Source of the DNA: CAWBOY01 sp963790585
GTDB taxonomy: Bacteria; Planctomycetota; Planctomycetia; Gemmatales; Gemmataceae
NCBI GenBank assembly: GCA_963790585.1
Contig: CAWBOY010000001.1
Span: 248,001 to 312,000 of the forward strand
Length of the DNA stretch: 64,000 nt
Direction of reading: 5' to 3'
Shown here: positions 1 through 8,546 of the stretch, in pieces
Numbering within the stretch: position 1 is the stretch's first letter
How the letters are laid out: each line of letters starts with the position of its first letter
Made by a program: the position numbers and the translations under genes
The notes under the pieces: generated by a model
Databases searched by the model: none
The model's input: only the letters and a program-made list of their open reading frames with translations
Told to the model about the DNA's origin: nothing

Positions 1-450
1 GACGACAATCCACAGGACGCGGGCCGTGAATTTCAGCCAAAAAAGAGAGCCACTCCGCCAAAGAGGCAGCCATGTCCAACTTGGTGTGGAACGTCACTCC
101 ATACAGAAGGGTCAACAGGTTGATCTGCTTCTGACGCACATAAAGTAACGCCCGCAACGGCAGGCCAAGGACACCCCAGCGCGGATGTCGCATCACCCAA
201 GCCACTGTTACCCACACATGGCCGTAGAGAAACTCCTGGTCCGCCGGTCCTGGCGTGGGGTTGTGGTGGATCCCCGCCCCCTCGACCTTCGGGCGGTAGC
301 GCTTGGTCGGCGTGTCGTCGATGGCGAACAGCCAGCGGTCGCCCGGAGCAATACGGTCGACAAGGAGCCGTAGCAACCGGGTGCTGACGAATTGCACCTT
401 GCGTCCGAGGCTGCCCAGGAAGTAATAATAAGCATAGTAGCCGACGCACG
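1..450 (-). pseudogene. DDE transposase fragment (IS701/DDE_5-like), 3' side runs off the window
   Basis: Reading the minus strand from about 450 down to the window edge gives an open frame with YYYFLGSLGRKVQF, then FAIDDTPTKRYRPKVEG and GIHHNPTPGPADQEFLYGHV, then RHPRWGVLGLPLRALLYVRQ. From memory of the family, the IDDTP..RYGP..EGAGIHHNPTPGP block is typical of DDE_5/IS701-type transposases, the first D pair lying in the catalytic core. The N-terminal part is missing: upstream of about 450 the sequence is an integrase in a different frame. The C-terminal part continues beyond position 1, so I cannot say whether the fragment is otherwise complete. It is an element remnant, not a working gene. 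Confidence 0.75.
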
Positions 451-1202
451 ATGCTCAACGCCTTGTCCGTCAGGCGAATCACGCGCCAGCGTTTTCCCCC
501 CTTGGCCTCAGCGAGCGGGATCTCGATTTTTCGGTTCTCAAGATTAACGTGCCGTGGCTCGATATGCCTGGCTTCCTGGGGCCGGCATCCGCTCTCCCAC
601 GCGAAGGTGAGGAGATCGTGAAACGGGTCCTTCTCCTTTACCTGAGCGATGATATCGGAGAAATCCTGTCGCGTGACGTGGTTGTCGCGTCGCAGGGCTT
701 GGCGTTTCTCTATGTGGTGGATCCGATTTACATCGATATAGCCGAGCTTAAATGCCCAGTTATAGGGACGCTGCACATGGATGATGGCGTTGCGGCGTCG
801 GGTCGGTTCCAGCGTTTGTGCGAGTCAACCCATTCGGAGATGTGGAATGGGCGTAGGTTCAAGGCCGCCAATAAAGCGGCGTCCTTCAGGTGGTCGATCA
901 GCCCTTGGATGTACGCTTGATACGCTTTGAAGGTAACCGGTTCGCGATGTTGACGGCACCACGCTAGGAATTTGTCGAACACCTCGGCGACGGTCAGTCC
1001 GTCAACCTGAACGGGTTCGCTTTCGGGCTTTTCAATCATGAGGGCGTGGAAGATTTGCATGATCGGTTGAGGGGCATTCCACTGCCCCTTTGTCTTGCGG
1101 GGTGGCGGGTTAGCCTTAGGGGTGCTGAACAAGCTTGCGGCGCTGGCCGTTTACGTTGACGCACCACTCACCGCGATCCTCACGGAACCACGGAGTCGGC
1201 AT
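450..1202 (-). pseudogene. Tyrosine recombinase/integrase remnant, frameshifted twice and truncated
   Basis: The start at 1202 gives MPTPWFREDRGEWCVNVNGQ, a common N-terminus of planctomycete phage-type integrases. The frame stops at 1116 after LVQHP; the expected continuation (PKANPPPRKTKGQW, then a SAM-like core-binding part with VFDKFLAWCRQH) is in another frame, consistent with one extra C in a CCCC run. A second shift near 785 moves the reading to RRRNAIIHVQRPYNWAFKLG, continuing into the catalytic domain with the first Arg block (WESGCRPQEARHI) and RWRVIRLTDKAL. At about 450 the protein stops being integrase and becomes transposase, so the second catalytic half (H-x-x-R and Tyr) is lost. 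It lies 170 bp from the 3' end of tRNA-Phe, a usual integrase attachment gene. Confidence 0.8.
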
Positions 1203-1265
1203 TCTTGACATGATGAGAACCCTCTGGAGCCACGTTGATGCACGTTGGCGGCCTTCGGGTTGCCT

Positions 1266-1294
1266 GCCCCCGCCTGGTTGCAGCCGGGCGGGGG
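1266..1294. repeat. GC-rich hairpin between integrase remnant and tRNA-Phe
   Basis: CCCCGCCTGG and CCGGGCGGGG arms separated by a short loop form a strong stem. It lies downstream of tRNA-Phe in that gene's direction but has no T-run, so a terminator role is only possible. The rest of 1203-1374 shows nothing else I can name. Confidence 0.4.
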
Positions 1295-1374
1295 AGCTCA
1301 TTCAGTACCAGAATTCTGTACCGGGCGACTTTTTGAACTTCCTGTCCTCGACGTAAGTCCTTATCCTGTCTGAT

Positions 1375-1447
1375 TGGACAGAGCCGGGCTTGAACCGGCG
1401 ACCTAAGGATTTTCAGTCCTTCGCTCTACCAACTGAGCTATCTGTCC
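1375..1447 (-). tRNA. tRNA-Phe (GAA)
   Basis: A 73-nt cloverleaf on the minus strand. The acceptor arms are GGACAGA and TCTGTCC, with A as discriminator. The D-arm is GCTC-AGTTGGTA-GAGC. The anticodon arm AAGGA-CTGAAAA-TCCTT gives anticodon GAA. The T-arm is GCCGG-TTCAAGC-CCGGC. CCA is not encoded. The integrase remnant sits on its 3' side. Confidence 0.96.
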
Positions 1448-1569
1448 GTACTTCAACCAATGCTACGGGGCGACGCGCGGGTCGTCAACGGTTCTTCAGG
1501 CGCGCGTTGCCGGCGGGTGCGACGAATAGGACATTTCGCGTCTGGCTTCTTGCGGGAGATGACACACGG

Positions 1570-2916
1570 ATGCCGCGCGAGGTTCTCGTTATTGGCGCGG
1601 GGCTGGCCGGGTTGGCGGCGGCGCTGCAGCTTGCACAGCGCGGTTATCGGGTCCGAATCCTCGAAGCGCGTCGCCGTGCTGGCGGCCGAGCCTCCTCCTT
1701 TACGGATACGTCAACGGGCCAACTTGTCGATACGTGTCAACATGTCAGCATGGGTTGCTGCACCAACTTTGCTCATTTCGCGCGGACGCTCGGGATCGAT
1801 CGGTTTCTTCAGGCCCAGCCGACCTTGTATTTCATGACGCCGGATCGCCGTGTTAGTCGATTCGCGGCCGATCCAGTTCCAGCACCACTTCACCTGGCTC
1901 GTAGTTTTCTCAGCGGGCACTACTTGTCTTTGGCCGAAAAGATGCGAATTGCGTGGGGCCTGATTCGCCTGCGTGCGGAGCCGGTCGATGCGGACCCGCC
2001 GTTCGCGGAATGGCTGCGCCGCCACGCGCAAACGCAGCGGACGGTTGATCGCTTTTGGGGTCTGGTGCTTATCAGTGCCCTCAACGAAACACCCGATCGC
2101 ATCGGCTTACGTTACGCGCGAAAAGTTTTTGTCGACGGGTTTCTAAGGCATCGCCGTGGCTTTGAAGTGCAACTGCCAACCGTGCCACTGGGACGGCTCT
2201 ACGGCGAGGAATTGCACCTATGGTTCACGCAACATCAAATCGAGTTGAGCTTCGGCCAAGGGGCGAAGCAGTTTCTGATTGAAGATGGAAAAATGGGTGG
2301 GGTCGAGTTACGCGATGGTTCGATTTTGCGGGCCGACTACTACGTGTCCGCCGTGCCATTCGGACGTCTACTCAATCTTTTGCCTGAAACAACTGTCGAG
2401 AAATTTGAAGTCTTTCGTCAGCTCCGCAATCTCGAAACGTCGCCGATTACGAGCGTGCATTTGTGGTATGACCGATCGTTAATGAAATTGCCGCACGCGG
2501 TCTTAATCGATGGCGTGGCGCAATGGGTTTTCAATCGCGGCGCAGTTGCACCGGGCGAATTCTATGTCCAAGTTGTCGTCAGCGCGGCGCGAGCGTTTCG
2601 CGGGCTGGGCCAAGAGGAAGTGTGTCGCCGCGTCGTAACGGAGTTGGGACAGCTATTTCCGGTTGCCCGTTCGGCCCAACTGCTTCGGTCGCGCGTCGTC
2701 ACCGAACATGCGGCGACATTTAGTGCCGTGCCCGGTGTTGATCGTTGGCGGCCGACGCAAGTTTCGCCAATCGCCAACCTGATGCTCGCGGGCGATTGGA
2801 CGGCGACGAATTGGCCAGCGACGATGGAAGGTGCGGTGCGCAGCGGCTACCTCGCGGCCGAAGTGATTCTGGCTCAGGATGGCACACCGGTGAAATTGAT
2901 TCAGGCAGATTTGTGA
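1570..2916 (+). CDS. hpnE: Squalene-associated FAD-dependent desaturase / hydroxysqualene dehydroxylase (HpnE)
   Basis: A 448-residue FAD-dependent amine-oxidase-fold protein. Residues 9-14 form the dinucleotide-binding GAGLAG just after the first Met, followed by an ARRRAGGRASS second motif, and residues 407-411 (AGDWT) start the C-terminal FAD-binding block ending in NWPATMEGAVRSGY, which is typical of HpnE. In hopanoid/squalene synthesis HpnE reduces hydroxysqualene to squalene, acting with HpnC and HpnD; neither partner is in the window. The frame stays open upstream to 1390, but that would overlap tRNA-Phe. The ATG at 1570 follows a GGGAG and begins exactly at the FAD fold, so I chose it. 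The gene appears complete. Confidence 0.85.
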   Translation: MPREVLVIGAGLAGLAAALQLAQRGYRVRILEARRRAGGRASSFTDTSTGQLVDTCQHVSMGCCTNFAHFARTLGIDRFLQAQPTLYFMTPDRRVSRFAADPVPAPLHLARSFLSGHYLSLAEKMRIAWGLIRLRAEPVDADPPFAEWLRRHAQTQRTVDRFWGLVLISALNETPDRIGLRYARKVFVDGFLRHRRGFEVQLPTVPLGRLYGEELHLWFTQHQIELSFGQGAKQFLIEDGKMGGVELRDGSILRADYYVSAVPFGRLLNLLPETTVEKFEVFRQLRNLETSPITSVHLWYDRSLMKLPHAVLIDGVAQWVFNRGAVAPGEFYVQVVVSAARAFRGLGQEEVCRRVVTELGQLFPVARSAQLLRSRVVTEHAATFSAVPGVDRWRPTQVSPIANLMLAGDWTATNWPATMEGAVRSGYLAAEVILAQDGTPVKLIQADL

Positions 2917-3209
2917 ATGGATGCTACGGCATCGGCAGGTAAATCGGCTTCAATTAGCCTGTTGACTCCAGGTGAGGAGGTCGTCGACACATACATGTGC
3001 GGCCGTCCTAAAGCCCAAAATAGGTACAGCAAAGCCACTCAAACCTCCACGCGCGCCTATTTTCCTACTAATGCGACTTGTTTTGTACGATTACGCGCCG
3101 TACAATACTGTTCGGCAAACTGGGCGACACGGCGGCATTGTTGCAAGGTGTGCGAAACCTGGGCCTGATGTATCTCATTTGATGATATATTTGTTATCAC
3201 TGGAGATCA

Positions 3210-6200
3210 GTGCAGCTTTCATTTTTCCCTCAGCGTTTCAAAACAGCCAAATCACAAGCAAAACAAATCCACCGGCCGCTTCGCCTCGAATGCTTGGAAG
3301 ATCGATCTCTTCTCAGCACGTTTACCGTCGTGAATCTTCAAGATAGCGGCGCCGGCTCGCTGCGGCAGGCCATCCTGAGTGCGAATGCCCAAGGCGGAAG
3401 CGACACGATCAATTTCAGCGTCACTGGTACGATTCGCCTGACTACCGGTACTCTGCCGACGATTACCGGCCAGGATTCCATGGATGGGAGCACTGCTCCG
3501 GGCTTCACGGCAAACCCTTTGGTCGCGATCGATTTCAACCACTTTGGCGGCCTCACCTTCAACGCCGCGGCGGCAGGTTCGCTCCTTCGTTCACTAGATC
3601 TCGAGAGCGCCGCCGGTGCCGGGCTCACCATCAGCGGCGGCGGATCGATGGTTGTCATCGGCAACTATATCGGCGTGGGCCTCGACGGCACGACTGTCGC
3701 CGGCAATAGTGCGGATGGCCTGGATCTGAACGCCACCTCGGGGAACCTCATCGGCGGCACGACGGCGCAAAGCCGCAATATCATTTCTGGCAACGGCAAC
3801 AACGGCATTGGTGTCGGTGGTTCCTCTTACAACCAGATTGAGGGAAACTATATCGGCACGGACGTGACCGGAACCTTGAATCGGGGCAATGACGCCAATG
3901 GCGTTCAAGTAACGGCCGGCTCCGGGAACGTCGTCGGTGGCTTCCTAGGCAATGTGATTTCCGGCAATCATATCGACGGTGTCTTCCTCAATGGCAACGC
4001 CATGGGGACTTCAGTGAACGGCAATACAATCGGTCTCACTGCCTCCGGCATGACTGCACTTGGCAACGGCGCCGACGGCGTCAACGTCCGCAATGCCAGC
4101 TACGACACCGTCGGGCAAACCAATCCGGTGACGTCCGTCACCTACAACAACGCCAATTCCGTCACGCCAGCGGTCACCGGATGGCAGGGGATTCGCAATT
4201 CCGACACAAGTGGCCAGTACCTCATCAGCGGAACTTCCGGCACCAATGGCCTGTTGTTCGACGGTACCAGTGCGGGGGTCGGCACCACTTATTTGGTCAA
4301 CGATCCCCTCGCCAAGAATACGAGTGTTTACGGCCCTAATAATCTGGGCTCGGGACAGATCCAATTGGTTGGAACCTTCCAATCCACGACGCCCACCGCG
4401 GTCACCGTCAATGGTTTTATCTTCCATGGCGCAACCAGCGATCTCTCCACCGCTGCCAATTACACCACCATCGACTATCCAGGCGCTGTGTACAACTACG
4501 TCCATAGTACCATGGGTGGCTTCGCCGTCGGCAACTATGATAGCCCGGTTGCCCACGGCACTTTCAATCTGCCCTTGGGCCCAGGCCACGCTTTCATTTA
4601 TAACGTTGCCACGAGCACGTTCGTAACTGACGTTTCGTTCCCGGGATCCTTGAGCAACTCTGTCTACGGGATCTGGTACAACGGCGGCACCAGTTACACG
4701 ATCTGCGGTGGCTACAGCAAGTCCGCGGTCAACAACTTCGTCGATCAGAGTAAACCCCTTGGTACTGCTTTTCTGGCCGACTACGACTCCGCTACGGGCC
4801 TCTTCTCCAATTGGGCTTCTTTCAACTATCCAGGCGCCACCAATTACGTCACCCATTTCGAGGGGATCAGCAGCGTCCAGAAGGGTATCTACACCCTGAG
4901 TGCCGACTCGGCTCAAAGCGGTTCGAGCAATCCCGTGCAGGGCTCGTGGGTGTCTGTCCAGCGCAATAGCGACGGTTCGTTTGGGACCGCGACCTGGGCC
5001 AACCTTAACTATACCGGCGTCAGCTCCTCGACCAACGTCACGAGCTCCAACTCGGTGTATGGCACTGTGGTAGTTGGAATCGTGATCGGTCAGCAGAGCG
5101 GATTTTCCTACCAGGCAACCGTGAACCTCGGTTTCCAGTTGTCGAACACCATCAGCGCCAACGGCGGCAACGGCATCAATCTCTACGGGTCGCACAACAA
5201 TGTCGTTGCCATGAACTTCATCGGCACCGACATCACTGGAACGGCAAGCCTTGGAAACGCCCAAAACGGCGTGTTCGTAACGGCGGGCGCTGGTGGCAAT
5301 CTCATCGGCGGAGTGGCGACCGGCGGCAACGATCCGACGAACAGTGTCTTCATTCGGCCGCCGCAAGGCAACCTGATTTCCGGCAACGACGCCGATGGCG
5401 TACTCATTAACAGTAACGCCGCCTACAACACTTTGAGTGGAAACTTTATCGGCACGGCGGCGTCCGGCGACGGCCCCCTGGGCAACGCTCTCGACGGTGT
5501 ATCCATCGTTAACGCCAACTTTAATTCGCTGCTAGGTTGCACGCAGTCAACGGATCCGTTTATTTTCTACAACGTAGTGGCCGGAAACGGGGGCAACGGC
5601 CTCACGGTCAACAACTCCAATATGACCACCATTCAGGCCAACTTCTTCGGGCTCGGCGCCGATAACACGACTCCCGTGGGCAACCACCTCAATGGCGTTC
5701 TCGTCGAAGGCACGTCGAATACCACTGTGATGGGAGGCGTAATCCCGCTTGGTAACGTCGATGCGGCCAACGGACAGAATGGCATCGTCGTACAAGATTC
5801 GGCCAGCGGTTTCACGTCGTTCAACACCTTCGATGGCATCGCGGCATTCACAACGCAAATGAATTTGGGCAACGCCCGCGATGGCATCCTGATCACTTCG
5901 ACGGGGGGCAACAACTTCCTCCGGACCAACATTATCAGCCGCAATGGAACCGACGGCATTGAAATCGGCGGCTCGGCCACGGGCGTCCAAGTCGTTCAGA
6001 ACTTTGTCGGCACGAACACCAGCGGCTCGATCGCCATGGGCAACCTACATAGTGGCATCGAGGTCGACGGCAACGCATCCAACATAGTAATCGGAGGCCC
6101 ACAACCGACCTTCAGCGTTACGCCTCACAATGTCATATCCGCGAATGGTGAGGACGGCGTCCTTATAGGTGGCTACGTGCGTAACATCACAGTGAATTAT

Positions 6201-6944
6201 AGCTTTATCGGGACAGACGTAACCGGCGTCCTGGCGCTAGGGAATGGGCTGGCAGGGGTGTCTGTGGATGCCGGGGCCCAAGGGGTCACAATCGGCTCGA
6301 CGGATCCGACTCTACCGACACTTATCAGCGGTAATCTCGGCAACGGCGTCGAAATGCGATCGGCGTCGGGCAACACGGTGGTTGGCAGCCTTATCGGCAC
6401 TGACTCCACGGGGCTGCTGCCTTTGCCTAATGGCGGCAACGGCGTCTACCTCACCAACAGCTCCGGCAACACCATCGGCCGCTCTTCCGCCGGCACCACC
6501 AGCGCGGGGGCGGGGCTGTCGAACACCATCGCCTTCAACAGCATCAACGGCATTTATGTCAGTTCCGGCAATCAGAATGCCATCCTCGAGAATTCGATCT
6601 ACAACAGCGTCTTGCTCGGCATCGACCTCGGACCGTCGGCCAACTCGAGTTCAGCGAGTCCTGTGTTGACATCGATCATCACGTCCGGCGCTGGAGTGCA
6701 GGTGTCTGGCACGCTTTCCGGAGCGGCGAGCAGTAGCTTTACCATCGACTTCTTCGCTAGTGACACGGGCGGGTCATCAGGCCGCGTCTTCCTTGGCTCG
6801 CAAGTAGTAAAGACCAACCTTGCGGGCACGGCCACGTTTACGTTCTCTGGCGCACTTCCACCAGCCGGAGACACCTTTTTCACCGCCACCGCGACAGACG
6901 CGACTAATAGTACATCGGAATTCTCGACGTCCGCCCATGCATGA
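3210..6944 (+). CDS. Secreted right-handed beta-helix (NosD-like) surface protein with an inserted propeller-like domain
   Basis: A 1244-residue exported protein. The GTG start at 3210 follows GGAG. Residues around 27-36 (LECLEDRSLL) are the N-terminal motif found on many planctomycete surface proteins, followed by a CSLREA-like region (SGAGSLRQAI). Two long stretches (about 60-300 and 650-1100) consist of repeats of the pattern G-N-x-I-G-T-D-x-T-G ... G-N-x-x-x-G-V-x-V ... N-x-I-G-G, the coils of a parallel beta-helix. Residues about 310-645 are a separate domain with HAF-repeat-like strings (TIDYPGAVYNYVHS, GPGHAFIYNVATSTF, VYGIWYNGG). The tail is an Ig-like domain. The ligand is unknown; carbohydrate binding or adhesion is a guess from the fold. 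Confidence 0.8.
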   Translation: MQLSFFPQRFKTAKSQAKQIHRPLRLECLEDRSLLSTFTVVNLQDSGAGSLRQAILSANAQGGSDTINFSVTGTIRLTTGTLPTITGQDSMDGSTAPGFTANPLVAIDFNHFGGLTFNAAAAGSLLRSLDLESAAGAGLTISGGGSMVVIGNYIGVGLDGTTVAGNSADGLDLNATSGNLIGGTTAQSRNIISGNGNNGIGVGGSSYNQIEGNYIGTDVTGTLNRGNDANGVQVTAGSGNVVGGFLGNVISGNHIDGVFLNGNAMGTSVNGNTIGLTASGMTALGNGADGVNVRNASYDTVGQTNPVTSVTYNNANSVTPAVTGWQGIRNSDTSGQYLISGTSGTNGLLFDGTSAGVGTTYLVNDPLAKNTSVYGPNNLGSGQIQLVGTFQSTTPTAVTVNGFIFHGATSDLSTAANYTTIDYPGAVYNYVHSTMGGFAVGNYDSPVAHGTFNLPLGPGHAFIYNVATSTFVTDVSFPGSLSNSVYGIWYNGGTSYTICGGYSKSAVNNFVDQSKPLGTAFLADYDSATGLFSNWASFNYPGATNYVTHFEGISSVQKGIYTLSADSAQSGSSNPVQGSWVSVQRNSDGSFGTATWANLNYTGVSSSTNVTSSNSVYGTVVVGIVIGQQSGFSYQATVNLGFQLSNTISANGGNGINLYGSHNNVVAMNFIGTDITGTASLGNAQNGVFVTAGAGGNLIGGVATGGNDPTNSVFIRPPQGNLISGNDADGVLINSNAAYNTLSGNFIGTAASGDGPLGNALDGVSIVNANFNSLLGCTQSTDPFIFYNVVAGNGGNGLTVNNSNMTTIQANFFGLGADNTTPVGNHLNGVLVEGTSNTTVMGGVIPLGNVDAANGQNGIVVQDSASGFTSFNTFDGIAAFTTQMNLGNARDGILITSTGGNNFLRTNIISRNGTDGIEIGGSATGVQVVQNFVGTNTSGSIAMGNLHSGIEVDGNASNIVIGGPQPTFSVTPHNVISANGEDGVLIGGYVRNITVNYSFIGTDVTGVLALGNGLAGVSVDAGAQGVTIGSTDPTLPTLISGNLGNGVEMRSASGNTVVGSLIGTDSTGLLPLPNGGNGVYLTNSSGNTIGRSSAGTTSAGAGLSNTIAFNSINGIYVSSGNQNAILENSIYNSVLLGIDLGPSANSSSASPVLTSIITSGAGVQVSGTLSGAASSSFTIDFFASDTGGSSGRVFLGSQVVKTNLAGTATFTFSGALPPAGDTFFTATATDATNSTSEFSTSAHA

Positions 6945-7278
6945 TCGAGCCGTCATTGAACGCCGGGCTGGTGAATGCGGGATTTGCCCCCGGTGACTAT
7001 TCGAAGCGCGCATCGCTGATTCAGGAACGAACCCAACTTACTTCCCGGCTTGAAAGGTCCACGTGGGATATGGTCTCGCTCCGAAATACTCTCGTCTGCC
7101 ACAACACAGAATTTTATGGGGAAAGAGTGAGTAATGAAATATACCAGCGGCGACGAGATAGCGCCACGACTTTACCCGCATAATTCGTGCGCGGCTCTAG
7201 TAAGCCCCTCAAGAACGCCTCCGCAAGCCGGTGGTTATTGAAAAATAGGGCTATTCTTCGAGGGCCTTGAGCATTCGC
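6945..7278. other. Intergenic gap, nothing firm
   Basis: An 80-codon open frame starts at 6941, overlapping the beta-helix stop, but has no recognisable family or composition support. I see no hairpin or promoter I would defend here. Confidence 0.4.
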
Positions 7279-7608
7279 TTATTCGCTACTTGTTTTGTAG
7301 GCTTCGCGGATCAGGCCGCGGACCTCGTCCCAGTCGGATTTGGCCGTGATGTGAAACGAGACCCAGCCCTGATGGGCGGCGTAGGGCGTCGGAAAAAACC
7401 GCTCATCTTTCAGTAGCTCGTCTTGGCGGTCGTGCCCGACTTTGACGCCCAGGACCAGATCGTCTTCGCCGGTGCCGAATGCAGCGAACATCTTCTTGCC
7501 GGCGCGAAACGTCGGATGTCCCCAGGCTTCGATCTCGCAGCTCTCGGGTAAAGCGAGGCAGATGGAGCGGATGGTTTCGAGTAAACTCGCGTAAGCGGGG
7601 GCGGGCAT
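7279..7608 (-). CDS. MmcQ/YjbR family protein
   Basis: A 109-residue protein. LPESCEIEAWGHPTFRAGKKMFA in pieces (LALPESCEIEAWG, HPTFRAGKKMF) and the C-terminal WVSFHITAKSDWDEVRGLIREAY match the small MmcQ/YjbR fold (CyaY-like, DNA-binding proposed for some members). The family is usually 100-125 residues, so this is full length. It is transcribed in the same direction as the downstream-lying carbonic anhydrase gene but is separated from it by a palindrome. The molecular role of the family is poorly defined. Confidence 0.85.
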   Translation of the reverse strand: MPAPAYASLLETIRSICLALPESCEIEAWGHPTFRAGKKMFAAFGTGEDDLVLGVKVGHDRQDELLKDERFFPTPYAAHQGWVSFHITAKSDWDEVRGLIREAYKTSSE

Positions 7609-7687
7609 TGGGGTGGGTCTCCGGAATCAAATGATTAGCCGCGAGCCGACAGGCGAGCGCCTTCACAAACCGGAATTCAGAAGAACA

Positions 7688-7712
7688 CCCCCGGCAAGCC
7701 GGGGGCTATATA
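7688..7712. repeat. TATATA-associated palindrome (family A), copy 1
   Basis: CCCCCGGCAAGCCGGGGG followed by CTATATA. It lies ten bases past the stop of the carbonic anhydrase gene. Other members of this family are at 15709-15735, 15779-15803 and 24917-24943. It could act as a terminator or be a REP-like dispersed element. Confidence 0.75.
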
Positions 7713-7721
7713 CCAGAAAAC

Positions 7722-8426
7722 TCAAATCACATTCCCGAGCCCTTCGGCCGGCATTTCGGTGGTCGGGGTCCACTTGGGGCGGGGTGCGTCGGCAAGCGAC
7801 ACGAACCGCGGACTCGCCGGATCGTGCGCTGTTACTGTCCCGGTCTCGAAATGATAAACCCACGCATGGATCCGAACTCGCTTTTCGGCGAGCGCGTCCT
7901 GGACGGCGGGATGCGTCATGAGATTCTCGATCTGCTTGAGGACGTTCCGCTCGACCGCCAGCTCAAAGCGGTCATTAGGCGACAATTGCGATCCGAGTTG
8001 TTCTACTTCCTGGGCGACGCCGGCTGCATGGCGCAGCCAGCCGCGCATCGCCGGCAATCGATCCAAGGCTCGTGGCGAGAGCAGTCCGCCAACGGCTCCG
8101 CAATTGGAATGGCCACAAACGACCACATCACGGATCTTGAGATGCGCAAGCGCATATTCCACCGTCGCCGCCGAGCCAGACGGCGCGGCGCCGTAAGCCG
8201 GCACGATGTTGCCGGCGTTGCGAAGAATGAACAGCTCGCCCGGGTCGGTTTGCGTCAAGAGGTTTGGATTGATGCGAGAATCGGAACAAGTGATGAACAA
8301 AGCAGAGGGCGACTGTCCTTTGGCCAGCTCGCGAAACAACGATTCCTTCTCGGCAAACGCTTGTTGCTGAAAATTCGCCACGCCCTCAATGAGCCGAGTC
8401 GCTCCTCCTTTGTACGGTTCCGACAT
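7722..8426 (-). CDS. Beta-class carbonic anhydrase
   Basis: A 234-residue enzyme for reversible hydration of CO2 to bicarbonate. Zinc ligands are visible: Cys47 in TCSDSRINP with Asp49/Arg51 as the usual dyad, and His106/Cys109 in VCGHSNCGA. The length fits the bacterial beta family, and there is no signal peptide, so it is cytoplasmic. The start at 8426 has GAGGAGG nine bases upstream; the longer frame to 8492 lacks this. It is divergent from the sensor kinase starting at 8547, sharing a 120-bp intergenic region, with a bestrophin channel gene further along. Bicarbonate handling would connect these genes, but that is inference. Confidence 0.93.
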   Translation of the reverse strand: MSEPYKGGATRLIEGVANFQQQAFAEKESLFRELAKGQSPSALFITCSDSRINPNLLTQTDPGELFILRNAGNIVPAYGAAPSGSAATVEYALAHLKIRDVVVCGHSNCGAVGGLLSPRALDRLPAMRGWLRHAAGVAQEVEQLGSQLSPNDRFELAVERNVLKQIENLMTHPAVQDALAEKRVRIHAWVYHFETGTVTAHDPASPRFVSLADAPRPKWTPTTEMPAEGLGNVI

Positions 8427-8546
8427 GCGTGAAGACCTCCTCAACGATAAAATTGGTGGAACTGGAATGCGGCCCGCGCGCACCAATGCCATAGGTTATC
8501 ATAGCGTTACATCGCTCATTGGCTCGGTTCGCAAGGAGAGTTTCGC

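Noticed and set aside
1390..1569. Longer N-terminus of HpnE
   Set aside because: It would overlap tRNA-Phe and precede the FAD fold; the ATG at 1570 fits the family.
1570..2916. A hopanoid biosynthesis cluster around hpnE
   Set aside because: No hpnC, hpnD, shc or other hpn gene is present on either side within the window.
4011..5366. Long open frame antisense to the beta-helix gene
   Set aside because: It mirrors the repetitive GC-rich coding strand, has no recognisable family, and the plus-strand protein is clearly real.
6941..7183. 80-codon frame overlapping the beta-helix stop by ATGA
   Set aside because: No family resemblance, odd composition and no following partner; the overlap alone is not enough.
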